Source: a virus
Virus record (IMG/VR): IMGVR_UViG_3300017727_000214
Location: 1-21,164 of that record
Length of the DNA: 21,164 bases
Strand: one strand, 5' to 3'
Shown: piece after piece, positions 1 through 6,610 of the stretch
Layout: every line of letters begins with the position of its first letter
Position numbering within the stretch: the stretch's first letter is position 1
Program-made: the position numbers and the translations under genes
The notes under the pieces: model-generated
What the model was told of the DNA's origin: nothing
Database searches by the model: none
The model's input: only the letters and a program-made list of their open reading frames with translations

Positions 1-2
1 AG

Positions 3-1061
3 AGACAAAAGCTACACTTTGAGAAACTAGATCAACAAGCACAATTTGATGAGATGGATACTCAGGCACTTCTTGACGAGAGGAAAGCAAAACAAGAAGA
101 ACTGAAAGGTAAACAAGATGCACTCAATGCTCGTAATGAATATATTTTCATGGAGAGGCAAGCAGATTCAGACGCTGCTGACGCTGAGAAAAATAGGATT
201 GAGAAAAAGAAAGAAAGTCTAGATGCACAAATCGAAAGAGACATGGAGAACTCTACGATTAGACATAATGGTGTTATTCTAGAAGGTGATGCAAAACGAC
301 AATTCCTCATGGACATGCAGGCTGGTGAAAGAGATGCATTAGTCGAAAGAGAAGCACAAATGAAGGCACAGGCCTTTGCAAACGAAGAAAAGTATGAAAC
401 CATGCAAGAACAAGCTGACCTTGGTATCCTTCGTGATAAAGAAGGTAACATGGTTGGTGGTGATGCATATGCATATACTTCTACAGAAAGACTCCAAGGT
501 GAAGCTAATGAACTCTCAAATGAAGTTGGTGCAATGCAAGGTAGTCTTAAAGGAAGAGAAGACTATGTGCCTGCAAAAGAAATCTCTGATGAAGAAGTTG
601 CAATCACAATGGGATTCAATACTACAGAAATTGACGCTGCAAAATCTCTCATGGCTGAGGGTGGTGAGTTTGCAAAAATGGGTCTACTCGATACTCTTGA
701 ACTTGCAAAACAAAGAGGTCTTACTCAATTCTCTGACCGTGGTGCTTATGCAGACGAGGATATCTACCGTAGTGAGGATGTCGCCAGAACTGAGTTAAGT
801 GGAATGCAAGACACGACCACAGCAGGTCAAGACATGGCTTCATCAGAACTTGAAAAGGGTAGATTTGAATTACAGAAACAAAGACAAGAAGCTCAAGTGG
901 AAGAATACAAGATGTATGGAAATACAGACCCTAAGAGTAATGTCTTCCAAAATGTTTCACAAACTAATGTCTCAGGGTATTCTAGAATGGAAGACCCACA
1001 AGCAATTAATAGAAAAGCAGCTGCAAGTGCTGGTAATGACTACGATGACTTAGGATTCTAA
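3..1061 (+). CDS. 3' end of a long coiled-coil protein, partial at left edge
   Basis: The reading frame is open to the left edge with no in-frame stop before the first ATG at 54, so the gene starts outside the window and 352 C-terminal residues are present. The first roughly 130 residues are very rich in E, K, Q and A with heptad-like spacing, typical of a long coiled coil. A middle part contains a glycine-rich turn and a second charged helical region, and the tail is Asn/Ser/Thr-rich and ends in an acidic DDLGF. No catalytic motif is visible. It is the only gene on the plus strand, and its end overlaps the end of the convergent next gene by 12 bases. A virion or tail-associated structural role is a guess from composition and orientation; the family was not recognised. 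Confidence 0.8.
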   Translation, partial: RQKLHFEKLDQQAQFDEMDTQALLDERKAKQEELKGKQDALNARNEYIFMERQADSDAADAEKNRIEKKKESLDAQIERDMENSTIRHNGVILEGDAKRQFLMDMQAGERDALVEREAQMKAQAFANEEKYETMQEQADLGILRDKEGNMVGGDAYAYTSTERLQGEANELSNEVGAMQGSLKGREDYVPAKEISDEEVAITMGFNTTEIDAAKSLMAEGGEFAKMGLLDTLELAKQRGLTQFSDRGAYADEDIYRSEDVARTELSGMQDTTTAGQDMASSELEKGRFELQKQRQEAQVEEYKMYGNTDPKSNVFQNVSQTNVSGYSRMEDPQAINRKAAASAGNDYDDLGF

Positions 1062-1238
1062 GTCTATATCAAATTTCTTACGATTATATTTTGTTCGGTC
1101 TTTATGGACTTGAGTAAGTCCGTGTGAAGGTGTCTTCTTATGTTCTTTTATCTTAGGCTCAGGTTTGCCAAAGATTCGTTCCCAATTATCTTGGTACTGA
1201 GTTCCCGTTTCAGGTCTTCTTTTACTTCCCTTTGACAT
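1050..1238 (-). CDS. small basic conserved phage hypothetical (62 aa)
   Basis: A 62-residue, Lys/Arg-rich protein beginning MSKGSKRRPE. The ATG at 1238 is preferred over an in-frame GTG at 1253 because GGGA lies about seven bases upstream of the ATG and nothing similar precedes the GTG. The composition (many K, R, H) suggests nucleic-acid or ribosome contact, but no motif fixes a function. It lies just downstream of the bS21 gene on the same strand, about 80 bases away, and is convergent with the plus-strand coiled-coil gene, overlapping its last 12 bases. I am fairly sure it is coding because of the start signal and the biased composition. Confidence 0.65.
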   Translation of the reverse strand: MSKGSKRRPETGTQYQDNWERIFGKPEPKIKEHKKTPSHGLTQVHKDRTKYNRKKFDIDLES

Positions 1239-1317
1239 ATACAATTCCCACACTGGGTTCCTATTAGATGGTATCTATGGGTTTCAGAACTTCTGACATT
1301 GTTACAAATGCACAATA

Positions 1318-1566
1318 TCAATTAAGCACTCCCCATCGTTTTCTCATTGACGCTTGTTCGTCTCTTTTTGCTTGAATCTTTCTTCGTCTTGTTATTTCTT
1401 GATTCTTCTTATGTCTCTTCTGATTAGGTTTGACATAATATTCACGATCTCTACATTCCTGAATTATACCAGCTCTTTCTACTTGTTTCTTAAATCTGCG
1501 TAACATCCTGTCGAATGGTTCGACATGTTTACTCTTCGGATGTTTTCTTGGTTTTACACTTGGCAT
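1318..1566 (-). CDS. rpsU: phage-encoded ribosomal protein bS21
   Basis: This 82-residue basic protein matches bacterial bS21 through its whole core. [17 protein letters not shown] at residues 17-33 corresponds to the EPFDxALRRFKRxxEKAG helix, and the following REYYVKP corresponds to RREFYEKP. A long basic tail follows. bS21 is a small-subunit protein at the platform near the anti-Shine-Dalgarno region and affects initiation. Phage copies are known, especially in marine phages. Here an extra basic N-terminal segment of about 12 residues precedes the conserved core. AAGGA at 1572-1576 sits five bases before the ATG. The gene is preceded by a GC-rich 190-base leader after gp32. The protein could replace host bS21 in ribosomes to favour phage messages; that role is inferred. 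Confidence 0.95.
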   Translation of the reverse strand: MPSVKPRKHPKSKHVEPFDRMLRRFKKQVERAGIIQECRDREYYVKPNQKRHKKNQEITRRRKIQAKRDEQASMRKRWGVLN

Positions 1567-1580
1567 AATATTCCTTAATT

Positions 1581-1627
1581 AAAAAAGTGTTAAGTCACCC
1601 CGCGCCTTACAGCATCCCGTTCTTAAC
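1581..1627 (-). terminator. possible terminator/attenuator before bS21
   Basis: On the minus strand GTTAAG and CTTAAC (1622-1627 and 1589-1594) can pair, and TTTTTT (1581-1586) follows two bases later, immediately upstream of the bS21 ribosome binding site. The stem is short and A+T-rich with a 27-base loop, so the call is weak. If real, it would end gp32 messages or attenuate bS21. Confidence 0.2.
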
Positions 1628-1746
1628 CGAGAGACCCGCTTTGTTTTGCTGTCTCCCTTACCCTTACTTGGTGCCCCCAATTGCATTCCACGGCCCAAGT
1701 GAGTTATCGTCTGTATCACCAAAGGTGCATTATATAACACGATAAC
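1589..1746 (-). other. GC-rich, inverted-repeat-bearing leader upstream of bS21
   Basis: The gap between gp32 and bS21 (1567-1758) has no convincing reading frame. By hand count 1591-1710 is 64 of 120 G+C, clearly above the flanking genes. It contains a perfect 8-bp inverted repeat (GTTATCGT at 1703-1710 with ACGATAAC at 1739-1746), an inner CACC-AAA-GGTG hairpin (1717-1727), a GAGAC/GTCTC pair (1631-1635 and 1651-1655) and a GTTAAG/CTTAAC pair (1589-1594 and 1622-1627) next to a T-run. This could be a structured 5' leader or a small RNA. No known RNA family was recognised and it does not fold as a tRNA. Confidence 0.35.
1729..1734 (-). promoter_or_regulatory. candidate -10 box (TATAAT) for the bS21 leader
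   Basis: A perfect TATAAT on the minus strand sits at the upstream end of the GC-rich leader. The -35 position at 17 bases reads TTCGAA, only three of six matches, so this is a weak or activator-dependent promoter at best. It would start a transcript of about 155 bases before the bS21 start codon. Confidence 0.3.
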
Positions 1747-1758
1747 CCCAGTTCGAAA

Positions 1759-2658
1759 TTAACTGTCCGAAGCTAATTTCTTGAAGTAATCCATTGCATC
1801 GTCACCAGTTTCACCAACTGATGCATCTGCAGATGCGATTACGGGTTCATCTGCAACGGAGGCAGTGTTTACATTTGCCCAAGGCACTTCTTCTTGGTCT
1901 TCTGCAACTGACTCTGCTGTAGAATTACTCACTCCACCTGATAGTCCTAATACTCTATCGAGTTTAGTTTTGAGTTCGTCATAAGACTTGAACTCATCAG
2001 ATGATATAATTTCTGATAGCGAATGAACAGAAGTATATATATCATTCAACTGATTTTCGTCATCAAAAAGTGGTGCAGCTCCATCGAACTCAGATTTGTC
2101 GTAGTTCCAATAACCATCAACTTTTCTGATTTTGATTTTGAAGTTAGCACCTTCTCCTCTCAAGTCAAAAGGATTGATTGCTTTCTCGTCCTCAAATGCT
2201 GGACTGATAGCTTCTTTTAACTGTTCAAAGATTTTTTTACCGTACTTGTAAAGGAATACTTTACCTTCGTTATCGGGATTCTTAGGGTCTGAAACAACAT
2301 AGACATTAGAAACATAATGAAGTCTACGCTTCTGTTTCCTTGCAATCTCTTTGTTTGCTTCTATCCCAGTATTCCATAACTGAGTATTGTACTCGGACAC
2401 AGGGTCTTGTTTATTAAGAGTCGTTAAAGACTTCTCAATATACCATCCGCCTGGCCCTTGAAATCCGTGATCCCAATATGAGACCCATGGCATTTCTTCG
2501 CCTTCGGGGGTTGGTAGAAAACGGATTATCGCAAACCCGTTACCACTCTTATCGAGTTCGGGTTTCCAAAATCTGTCATCGGAATAGGACTTTTTTTCTC
2601 CTTGAGTTGGAGACGCAGATTCCATTGCTGCGCGTAGTTTATCTAATGATGTTGACAT
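1759..2658 (-). CDS. 32: gp32 single-stranded DNA-binding protein
   Basis: 299 residues against 301 for T4 gp32, collinear over the core: SGNGFAIIRFLP near residue 38, HGFQGPGGWYIE near 64, NEGKVFLYKYGKKI near 130, and an acidic C-terminal tail ending DYFKKLASDS. gp32 coats single-stranded DNA in replication, recombination and repair and recruits partners such as gp59 through its acidic tail. The T4 zinc site needs H64, C77, C87 and C90. Here the His is kept but the three Cys positions read as non-Cys residues (the segment is DPVSEYN instead of CPVCQYI). Zinc binding is therefore probably lost. The basic N-terminal motif of T4 is also reduced. AAGGAG stands six bases before the ATG. Confidence 0.96.
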   Translation of the reverse strand: MSTSLDKLRAAMESASPTQGEKKSYSDDRFWKPELDKSGNGFAIIRFLPTPEGEEMPWVSYWDHGFQGPGGWYIEKSLTTLNKQDPVSEYNTQLWNTGIEANKEIARKQKRRLHYVSNVYVVSDPKNPDNEGKVFLYKYGKKIFEQLKEAISPAFEDEKAINPFDLRGEGANFKIKIRKVDGYWNYDKSEFDGAAPLFDDENQLNDIYTSVHSLSEIISSDEFKSYDELKTKLDRVLGLSGGVSNSTAESVAEDQEEVPWANVNTASVADEPVIASADASVGETGDDAMDYFKKLASDS

Positions 2659-2691
2659 AGTATCTCCTTGTATTATACATCGTATTGCATT

Positions 2692-3420
2692 TTATAGCAT
2701 CTTATTAAAGTCATGAAGTGAACTCACACCTAATGACCACTTACATTTACTATTTTCATAGTAACATAATTCATTATATATGACTTCCTTGTTATCGTCA
2801 ATAGGGTTTTTGAAATAAACCTTTATATCATCAAACAAGGGGTCTTCAAGCAACGATACGAACTGCATCTTTTGAATGTAGTTAACTGTATCATTTGCAT
2901 TGTATTTATAGCGATAGAACTCAGTTCCTTGATAGACATTATCAACTGAATCTAACTCAGGGTCTAATGCATCAAACCCTACTAAAGTAATCTCTTTGTA
3001 TCCATTGTAAGCTGCATATCCTAATGCACTAATACCACAAAAGGTGTTCTTGAGCTTCTCATAATTATACATAATTATGTTGCAGCCCAGAGGTATATTA
3101 TAGCTAGTGAAATATACTTCTTCACCCTCTCCCTGAACAACAAAATGTGTATCGTCCTCGGTTCGATTGTGTATTGCATTCGGATATCCCATCTTCAATC
3201 CATCCCACAAATCTATCTCCATATGATTCCAGTCTCCGACCGCGACCTTTCCTCTCTCTAAACATCCATCTACAACAGCTTGGTGTTGAACGGGAATGTC
3301 GTGGACGAATAGTATATCAGGAGTATGATCTCTGTATACACCATTACATCCCCACCACTCTTCGAAAGAGTTTAGATCATATTGTTTACGACTTGGGCCG
3401 TTACCTACTATGTGGAGCAT
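2692..3420 (-). CDS. glycosyltransferase-like / MptE-DUF115-like protein
   Basis: 242 residues starting with a nucleotide-binding-like strand-loop, HIVGNGPSRKQYDL, then WWGCNGVYRDHTPDILFVHD. Later comes CGISALGYAAYNGYKEITLVGFD at about 127-150. This layout (VGNGPS, GCN, DxxxxxD, then SG-aLxxAxxxGxxxIxLxGFD) is that of the MptE/DUF115 and sialyltransferase-like fold, which often acts on activated sugars or pterin pyrophosphates. The substrate cannot be read from the sequence. The gene is inserted between 59 and 32, which are neighbours in T4. Its start overlaps the end of gene 59 by 13 bases, and no good ribosome binding site is seen, so coupling is likely. A role in phage or host glycan change is inference. 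Confidence 0.6.
   Translation of the reverse strand: MLHIVGNGPSRKQYDLNSFEEWWGCNGVYRDHTPDILFVHDIPVQHQAVVDGCLERGKVAVGDWNHMEIDLWDGLKMGYPNAIHNRTEDDTHFVVQGEGEEVYFTSYNIPLGCNIIMYNYEKLKNTFCGISALGYAAYNGYKEITLVGFDALDPELDSVDNVYQGTEFYRYKYNANDTVNYIQKMQFVSLLEDPLFDDIKVYFKNPIDDNKEVIYNELCYYENSKCKWSLGVSSLHDFNKML
2903..2910 (-). promoter_or_regulatory. TATAAATA late-type box inside the gene upstream of gp32
   Basis: An exact match to the T4 late promoter core TATAAATA on the minus strand, about 245 bases upstream of the gp32 start and inside the preceding gene. It may give late gp32 transcripts, but in A+T-rich coding DNA a chance match is quite possible. Confidence 0.25.
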
Positions 3421-4001
3421 AGATCAATTAATTTGGTTTTGTATTCCTGTTGTGGGTAAGATAAGAAAGCTTTGTATTTGTTTATCTTGTTGTGGACTTC
3501 GGGATAAACAATCTTTTCCTGTATTAGTTTTTCCCAGTCTGAACTGAATCCGATTATCTCGTCCATAATACAAAGTGTTTCTAAACTTATCTCTTTACCT
3601 AAGTATGCTTTTAATAATCTAGGGTGTTGTCCCTTGTTTACCTTAAGTAAAGTATTAATCTTGTATTTTCTAATTTGGTCTGATACTTCTGTCTCAAACA
3701 TGTAGGAAAGTTTCTGTTGTCTTTTCTTCCACTCCATGTATCTCTTCTCACATTCATTCTCTAGAAGATCACCAGCCCATAGATCATAAACAGATAGATT
3801 TGCAATGTAGAAATCCTGTAGGTTCTGTTTATACTTTTTGTATAACTTACCAAAGTGATACTTATCTTTTCGTTTAACGAATGAGTTTATATCTGCTTTG
3901 ACTTTACCGTTATACTTAATGAAGTTGTAGTCGGTAGAATAGAAGTGTAGCTTTATACCAAGATATAAAGTGTATGCATCATATCCTTCACGACTCGTCA
4001 T
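3408..4001 (-). CDS. 59: gp59 helicase loader
   Basis: 197 residues (T4 gp59 has 217). The N-terminal half follows T4 gp59 closely: YTLYLGIKLHF, YNFIKYNGKV, KRKDKYHFGKLYKKY, then FYIANLSVYDLWAGDLLE in place of the T4 segment FISNLVANQDAWIGDI. The C-terminal half is helical with ISLETLCIMDEIIGF matching T4 ISFETFILLDSFLNI. gp59 loads the gp41 helicase on gp32-coated forked DNA. The start codon shares one base with the stop of the upstream gene (TAATG). With gp33 and gp32 nearby the local T4 order 33-59-32 is kept, with two extra genes between them. The helicase itself is not in this window. Confidence 0.93.
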   Translation of the reverse strand: MTSREGYDAYTLYLGIKLHFYSTDYNFIKYNGKVKADINSFVKRKDKYHFGKLYKKYKQNLQDFYIANLSVYDLWAGDLLENECEKRYMEWKKRQQKLSYMFETEVSDQIRKYKINTLLKVNKGQHPRLLKAYLGKEISLETLCIMDEIIGFSSDWEKLIQEKIVYPEVHNKINKYKAFLSYPQQEYKTKLIDLCST

Positions 4002-4273
4002 TACTTAACTAACTGAATGCTAGTTGTTGCTTCTGTATGTGCTTTTGCTACTGCTTTATTTGTTGGGATAATATAAACCACATTGAGGAATGTTACTGCT
4101 TCAGGATTCTCTTCACCTGTTACTGCAACACCATGTGCAAATCCCATACCTTTTTCTGATTGAACAACCATTCGTGGTTTATTAAGAACCACTCTTGCAT
4201 CTTCAAACGAATCGAGTACACCAACATACTCACCGCTGATTGTAACTACTGTTACGACATCACCTTTTTCCAT
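4001..4273 (-). CDS. small LSm-like conserved phage hypothetical
   Basis: 90 residues with a beta-rich opening, KGDVVTVVTISGEYVGVLDS, followed by NKPRMVVQ and GVAVTGEENPEAVTFLNVVYIIPTN. The pattern of short strands with a turn at SGE resembles LSm/SH3-like small barrels common in marine T4-type phages beside genes 59 and 33, but no specific residue proves RNA binding. It is joined to both neighbours by TAATG overlaps (at 4271-4275 and 3999-4003), so it is surely co-translated with gp33 and gp59. A part in replication or late transcription is suggested by position only. Confidence 0.8.
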   Translation of the reverse strand: MEKGDVVTVVTISGEYVGVLDSFEDARVVLNKPRMVVQSEKGMGFAHGVAVTGEENPEAVTFLNVVYIIPTNKAVAKAHTEATTSIQLVK

Positions 4274-4524
4274 TATTTTTTCTCCGTAAAGAAACCAGTC
4301 AAGGTTGACTGACTTCGTGTATGTCTATTAATCATGTTGAGTTGTTCTGCTTCAGCTTGCAGCTTTTCCTTAAGTGGTGTAGAGATTAATCTCTTTGCAC
4401 TTTCGGGTTCAACCTTATTGACCTCACATACCTTTATTATTGCTGACATTACATCGGGTGTTCCTTTACCTTTTGAAAGTAACCTCTCGACTTGTTCACT
4501 GAATTCTTTTCTAGTAACCATCAT
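4273..4524 (-). CDS. 33: gp33-like late transcription co-activator
   Basis: 83 residues, shorter than T4 gp33 (112). The central helix pair VNKVEPESAKRLISTPLKEKLQAEAE aligns with T4 gp33 NSIPETQFAKFIPSGIIEKIQSEAI. The C-terminal STLTGFF resembles the hydrophobic clamp-binding end of gp33 (T4 LDFLL). gp33 links host RNA polymerase to the gp45 sliding clamp to activate late promoters. The first ATG (4524) forms an ATGA overlap with the upstream exonuclease gene; a second ATG follows directly. The position next to gene 59 supports the call. The presence of nATAAATA late boxes elsewhere in the window agrees with gp33 function. Confidence 0.85.
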   Translation of the reverse strand: MMVTRKEFSEQVERLLSKGKGTPDVMSAIIKVCEVNKVEPESAKRLISTPLKEKLQAEAEQLNMINRHTRSQSTLTGFFTEKK

Positions 4525-5201
4525 ATCCCGTATAAGTTTGTGTATTGTTTCCTCAACTGAACTAGATCATCCACATAATCCTGTGGTTCACATACGAACA
4601 ATTGAAATGAATTAGAACCTTCGACTGCAACAATCGCTACACACTCTTCGATTGCATGACCAGTTAATTCCTCGACCATGATTGAGTATGCAGTCATTTG
4701 TATATACCAAGACTCTGCCATATAATCTTCTTTGGGTTTTGAACTGGACTTAAAGTCTATAATACAAAGTTTACCATCGAACATTCCTACACAATCCACA
4801 CGACCAGCCATCTTAAGATTAGTCGAATACAACGGTGCCTCTAAGGCAAGTGGTACGACCTCGTCTAATACTGGTCTTACTGCACTGAACATTTGTTCTT
4901 GTAAGATGTTCTCAAACTCGATGAAGGGTTTCTCTTTCCTGAGATAGTCTTCAACATGTTGATGGAATTGTGTTCCTCGTTTTGCAGCTGTAGTAGAAAT
5001 CTTATTTGCAGTTTCTTCACCTACTCGTTGACGCCACAACTTAATTTGTTCTTTACTCCTTAGACCAACTACAGTGGTGACACTTGGATATGCTTCACCT
5101 TTCTGATCTATGTAATATCTTTTACCTTCTCGCTGTTCGGTCTTTAAATCTAAAGCTTCTAGATCAGTTATCTCTAGTAATGTCGTTCTCACTTCTGTCA
5201 T
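4521..5201 (-). CDS. PD-(D/E)XK exonuclease, Cas4/RecB-nuclease-like
   Basis: 226 residues with the full RecB-type nuclease layout: RGTQFHQHVEDY (H80), a Glu at 121 (ALEAPLYS), GRVDCVGMFDGKLCIIDFKSSSKP with D136, D149 and K151, and the QMTAY motif (Q168, Y172). These residues coordinate Mg and cut DNA ends in Cas4, AddB and lambda-exonuclease-like enzymes. Phage relatives sit in the replication cluster and probably process ends for recombination or degrade host DNA. No cysteines for a Cas4 Fe-S cluster are seen in the expected C-terminal group. AGGAAAG lies upstream of the ATG, and the start overlaps the upstream gene by ATGA. Confidence 0.88.
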   Translation of the reverse strand: MTEVRTTLLEITDLEALDLKTEQREGKRYYIDQKGEAYPSVTTVVGLRSKEQIKLWRQRVGEETANKISTTAAKRGTQFHQHVEDYLRKEKPFIEFENILQEQMFSAVRPVLDEVVPLALEAPLYSTNLKMAGRVDCVGMFDGKLCIIDFKSSSKPKEDYMAESWYIQMTAYSIMVEELTGHAIEECVAIVAVEGSNSFQLFVCEPQDYVDDLVQLRKQYTNLYGI

Positions 5202-5512
5202 AATTTCTTTCCTTTGGACTGGATGTCCGCATGTTTTTTGATGATTCTTTTTGTTGCAGAAGTTTTTGAATCTACACCATTGTATCTCATATCAACATCT
5301 GAACCTTTGTAAGCTTCACCTACTTTAGATAATACTTCTTTAAAACCATCATCAGTTTTAACTCGATCACCAGTACCACCCACTATTTGTGGTGCAGAAA
5401 CTTGTTGTTTAAGGTGGGGATTGTTTAGTTTGAAATCGTCAAGGTCTCTCCATGACATTGTGTATTCAATCAACTCACCAGTTTCTTCATTATAAAAATC
5501 GTATCTAGGCAT
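5198..5512 (-). CDS. FmdB-like small phage protein lacking the zinc cysteines
   Basis: 104 residues starting MPRYDFYNEETGELIEYTMS, followed by LDDFKLNNPHLKQQVSAPQIVGGTGDR. This is the arrangement of FmdB-type zinc-ribbon proteins found in marine T4-type phages (MPxYxFxNxxTGE then an NPHL segment then APxIVxGxG), but no cysteine pair is present, so zinc binding is not expected. The internal ATG at 5512 is chosen because this conserved start motif begins there; an upstream ATG would only add residues encoded within the preceding gene. It overlaps that gene by eight bases and the following exonuclease by ATGA. Function unknown. Confidence 0.8.
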   Translation of the reverse strand: MPRYDFYNEETGELIEYTMSWRDLDDFKLNNPHLKQQVSAPQIVGGTGDRVKTDDGFKEVLSKVGEAYKGSDVDMRYNGVDSKTSATKRIIKKHADIQSKGKKL

Positions 5513-6050
5513 ATGAATCCATAAAAGTTGGGACAGGTCTATCTGTCCATTTTGCAAAATCTTTCTTGTAGACTGCATAGTATTTATGGTATGCTTTTAG
5601 ACTGTCATTCGGAACCTTAACATCCTCAGGCATACACTGAGGTGGTTCTGACCATTCACCTAGTTTAATATTCTTAGGTAATACATCTAATGAGTATCTA
5701 AGTTTAGAATCAGTCAAGTGTGTCTTACCATATCTGTATGTGTACTCATCACATAAGTTAGTAAACATATCGTATGCATACTGATATTGAATTGCATTCT
5801 CACGAACCCAACGAGTAGATGGATGATTAATATGAGAAGCTTTGTATAACATATCTTCCATAGTATAATCTTCTAGTCTCCATCTTTGAATTCTACGACC
5901 ACTGGATGCATCGGTGTATTGTTTACCATCTAACATCCTATGTGCAGTAGATAACATTTGAGCATACTCGATAATCATCTTCACTACATGTTTATCACAA
6001 TGCAGTGTTGAAGATACTTCGGGGTCTTCATGTAAATAAAATAAATTCAT
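5505..6050 (-). CDS. conserved T4-type marine phage protein (181 aa)
   Basis: Starts MNLFYLHEDPEVSSTLHCDKHVVKMIIEYAQMLSTAHRML. Later it has INHPSTRWVRENAIQYQYAYDMFTNLCDEYTYRYGK and EWSEPPQCMPEDVKV, and it ends with a W-R-PxF segment. This pattern of conserved His, Cys, Trp and a paired HxNHPS/CxEYxxRYGK is familiar from marine T4-type phages but has no assigned function I can name. The conserved H-C-D-K-H near residue 17 could bind metal. It is clearly coding, soluble and helical. It heads the coupled group FmdB-like, exonuclease, gp33, gp59, suggesting a nucleic-acid role, which is inference. Confidence 0.82.
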   Translation of the reverse strand: MNLFYLHEDPEVSSTLHCDKHVVKMIIEYAQMLSTAHRMLDGKQYTDASSGRRIQRWRLEDYTMEDMLYKASHINHPSTRWVRENAIQYQYAYDMFTNLCDEYTYRYGKTHLTDSKLRYSLDVLPKNIKLGEWSEPPQCMPEDVKVPNDSLKAYHKYYAVYKKDFAKWTDRPVPTFMDSYA

Positions 6051-6059
6051 GTTACCATT

Positions 6060-6296
6060 CTACCACTTATCTGTAACATCCGCAACCCCCTTTTCATAAT
6101 TCCATGGAACGGAAATTGAATAAGGGTCACCCATTTGATTACCAACATAAGTAAAATTCTTCTGAACTACAAAAGGTGCAACATGATCTAGATAACGATC
6201 TACACATGTTTCTTTCTCTTCTGCATACGCTTCGACTTCTTCATAAAGTCCATATACTAATTCACCATTCTGTAGTTTTGCAAGCTCTATACTCAT
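6060..6296 (-). CDS. small acidic hypothetical (78 aa)
   Basis: Begins MSIELAKLQNGELVYGLYEE and then alternates charged helix (EVEAYAEEKETCVDRYLDH) with strands (PFVVQKNFTYVG, DPYSISVPW). The opening resembles small LSm-like phage proteins, which often begin with a strand of the kind xLAKLxNGExVxG, but the match is weak. The start overlaps the upstream gene by ATGA (6293-6296), which fixes the start and argues for translation. No function can be named. Confidence 0.72.
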   Translation of the reverse strand: MSIELAKLQNGELVYGLYEEVEAYAEEKETCVDRYLDHVAPFVVQKNFTYVGNQMGDPYSISVPWNYEKGVADVTDKW

Positions 6297-6607
6297 TTGC
6301 CTATGTCCTTAACTGAATCTTTTCCTATAACTTGATATGCACCCTTGTTGTACGCTGGTGCAATCGTATACTGAGAAGATATCTTTTGTTTCTCTAGTTC
6401 CCATGCAAGGTTCTTAGTTCCCTGACCTGAACCCACATTAGATGTAAGAGAAGGTATAACTTTCTCAGGTTTCTTCTGACTGGTTGGAGTCATTCTCAAC
6501 TCTTCCAGTTTAATTTGATGACGCTTCTTTTGTTTCCAAGCATTAGTCTTTCGTCTTTTACCACTTGGGCCGAACTTCATCGACCCACTCATATTAATCA
6601 TTCCCAT
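6293..6607 (-). CDS. basic conserved phage hypothetical (up to 104 aa)
   Basis: A Lys/Arg-rich N-terminal half (KFGPSGKRRKTNAWKQKKRH) followed by a low-complexity middle and a C-terminal YTIAPAYNKGAYQVIGKDSVKDIGK that looks like a short recognition tail. Similar basic small proteins with an SMKFxPxGxxRKTxAW opening occur in marine T4-type phages; role unknown. The start is uncertain. ATG 6607 has only a weak AGG, whereas the ATG five codons later (6592) has GGGA at good spacing. It sits just below the cell-wall hydrolase and overlaps the next gene by ATGA. Confidence 0.72.
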   Translation of the reverse strand: MGMINMSGSMKFGPSGKRRKTNAWKQKKRHQIKLEELRMTPTSQKKPEKVIPSLTSNVGSGQGTKNLAWELEKQKISSQYTIAPAYNKGAYQVIGKDSVKDIGK

Positions 6608-6610
6608 TTT

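Noticed and set aside
62-451. Ser/Phe-rich minus-strand frame opposite the coiled-coil gene
   Set aside because: It is the mirror of a Glu/Lys-rich coiled-coil sequence and has no ribosome binding site.
1239-1253. Longer start (GTG at 1253) for the small basic gene near the left end
   Set aside because: The ATG at 1238 has a suitably spaced GGGA; the GTG has no such site.
1660-1730. TGGTGCCCCC on the plus strand, which could be the 3' end of a minus-strand tRNA
   Set aside because: The T-arm and anticodon arm are missing at the right distances; no cloverleaf can be drawn.
1741-1765. GTTCGAAAT on the plus strand, like a tRNA T-loop
   Set aside because: The flanks do not pair as a T stem, no acceptor or anticodon arms can be built around it, and it runs into the gp32 stop codon.
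2653-2680. TTGACA-16-TATACA on the plus strand at the gp32 start
   Set aside because: It would point rightward, antisense to a long run of minus-strand genes, and consists of bases used by the gp32 start region and ribosome binding site.
5513-5578. Longer start at 5578 for the FmdB-like gene
   Set aside because: The added residues come from within the upstream gene, and the conserved MPxYxF opening of the family begins at 5512.
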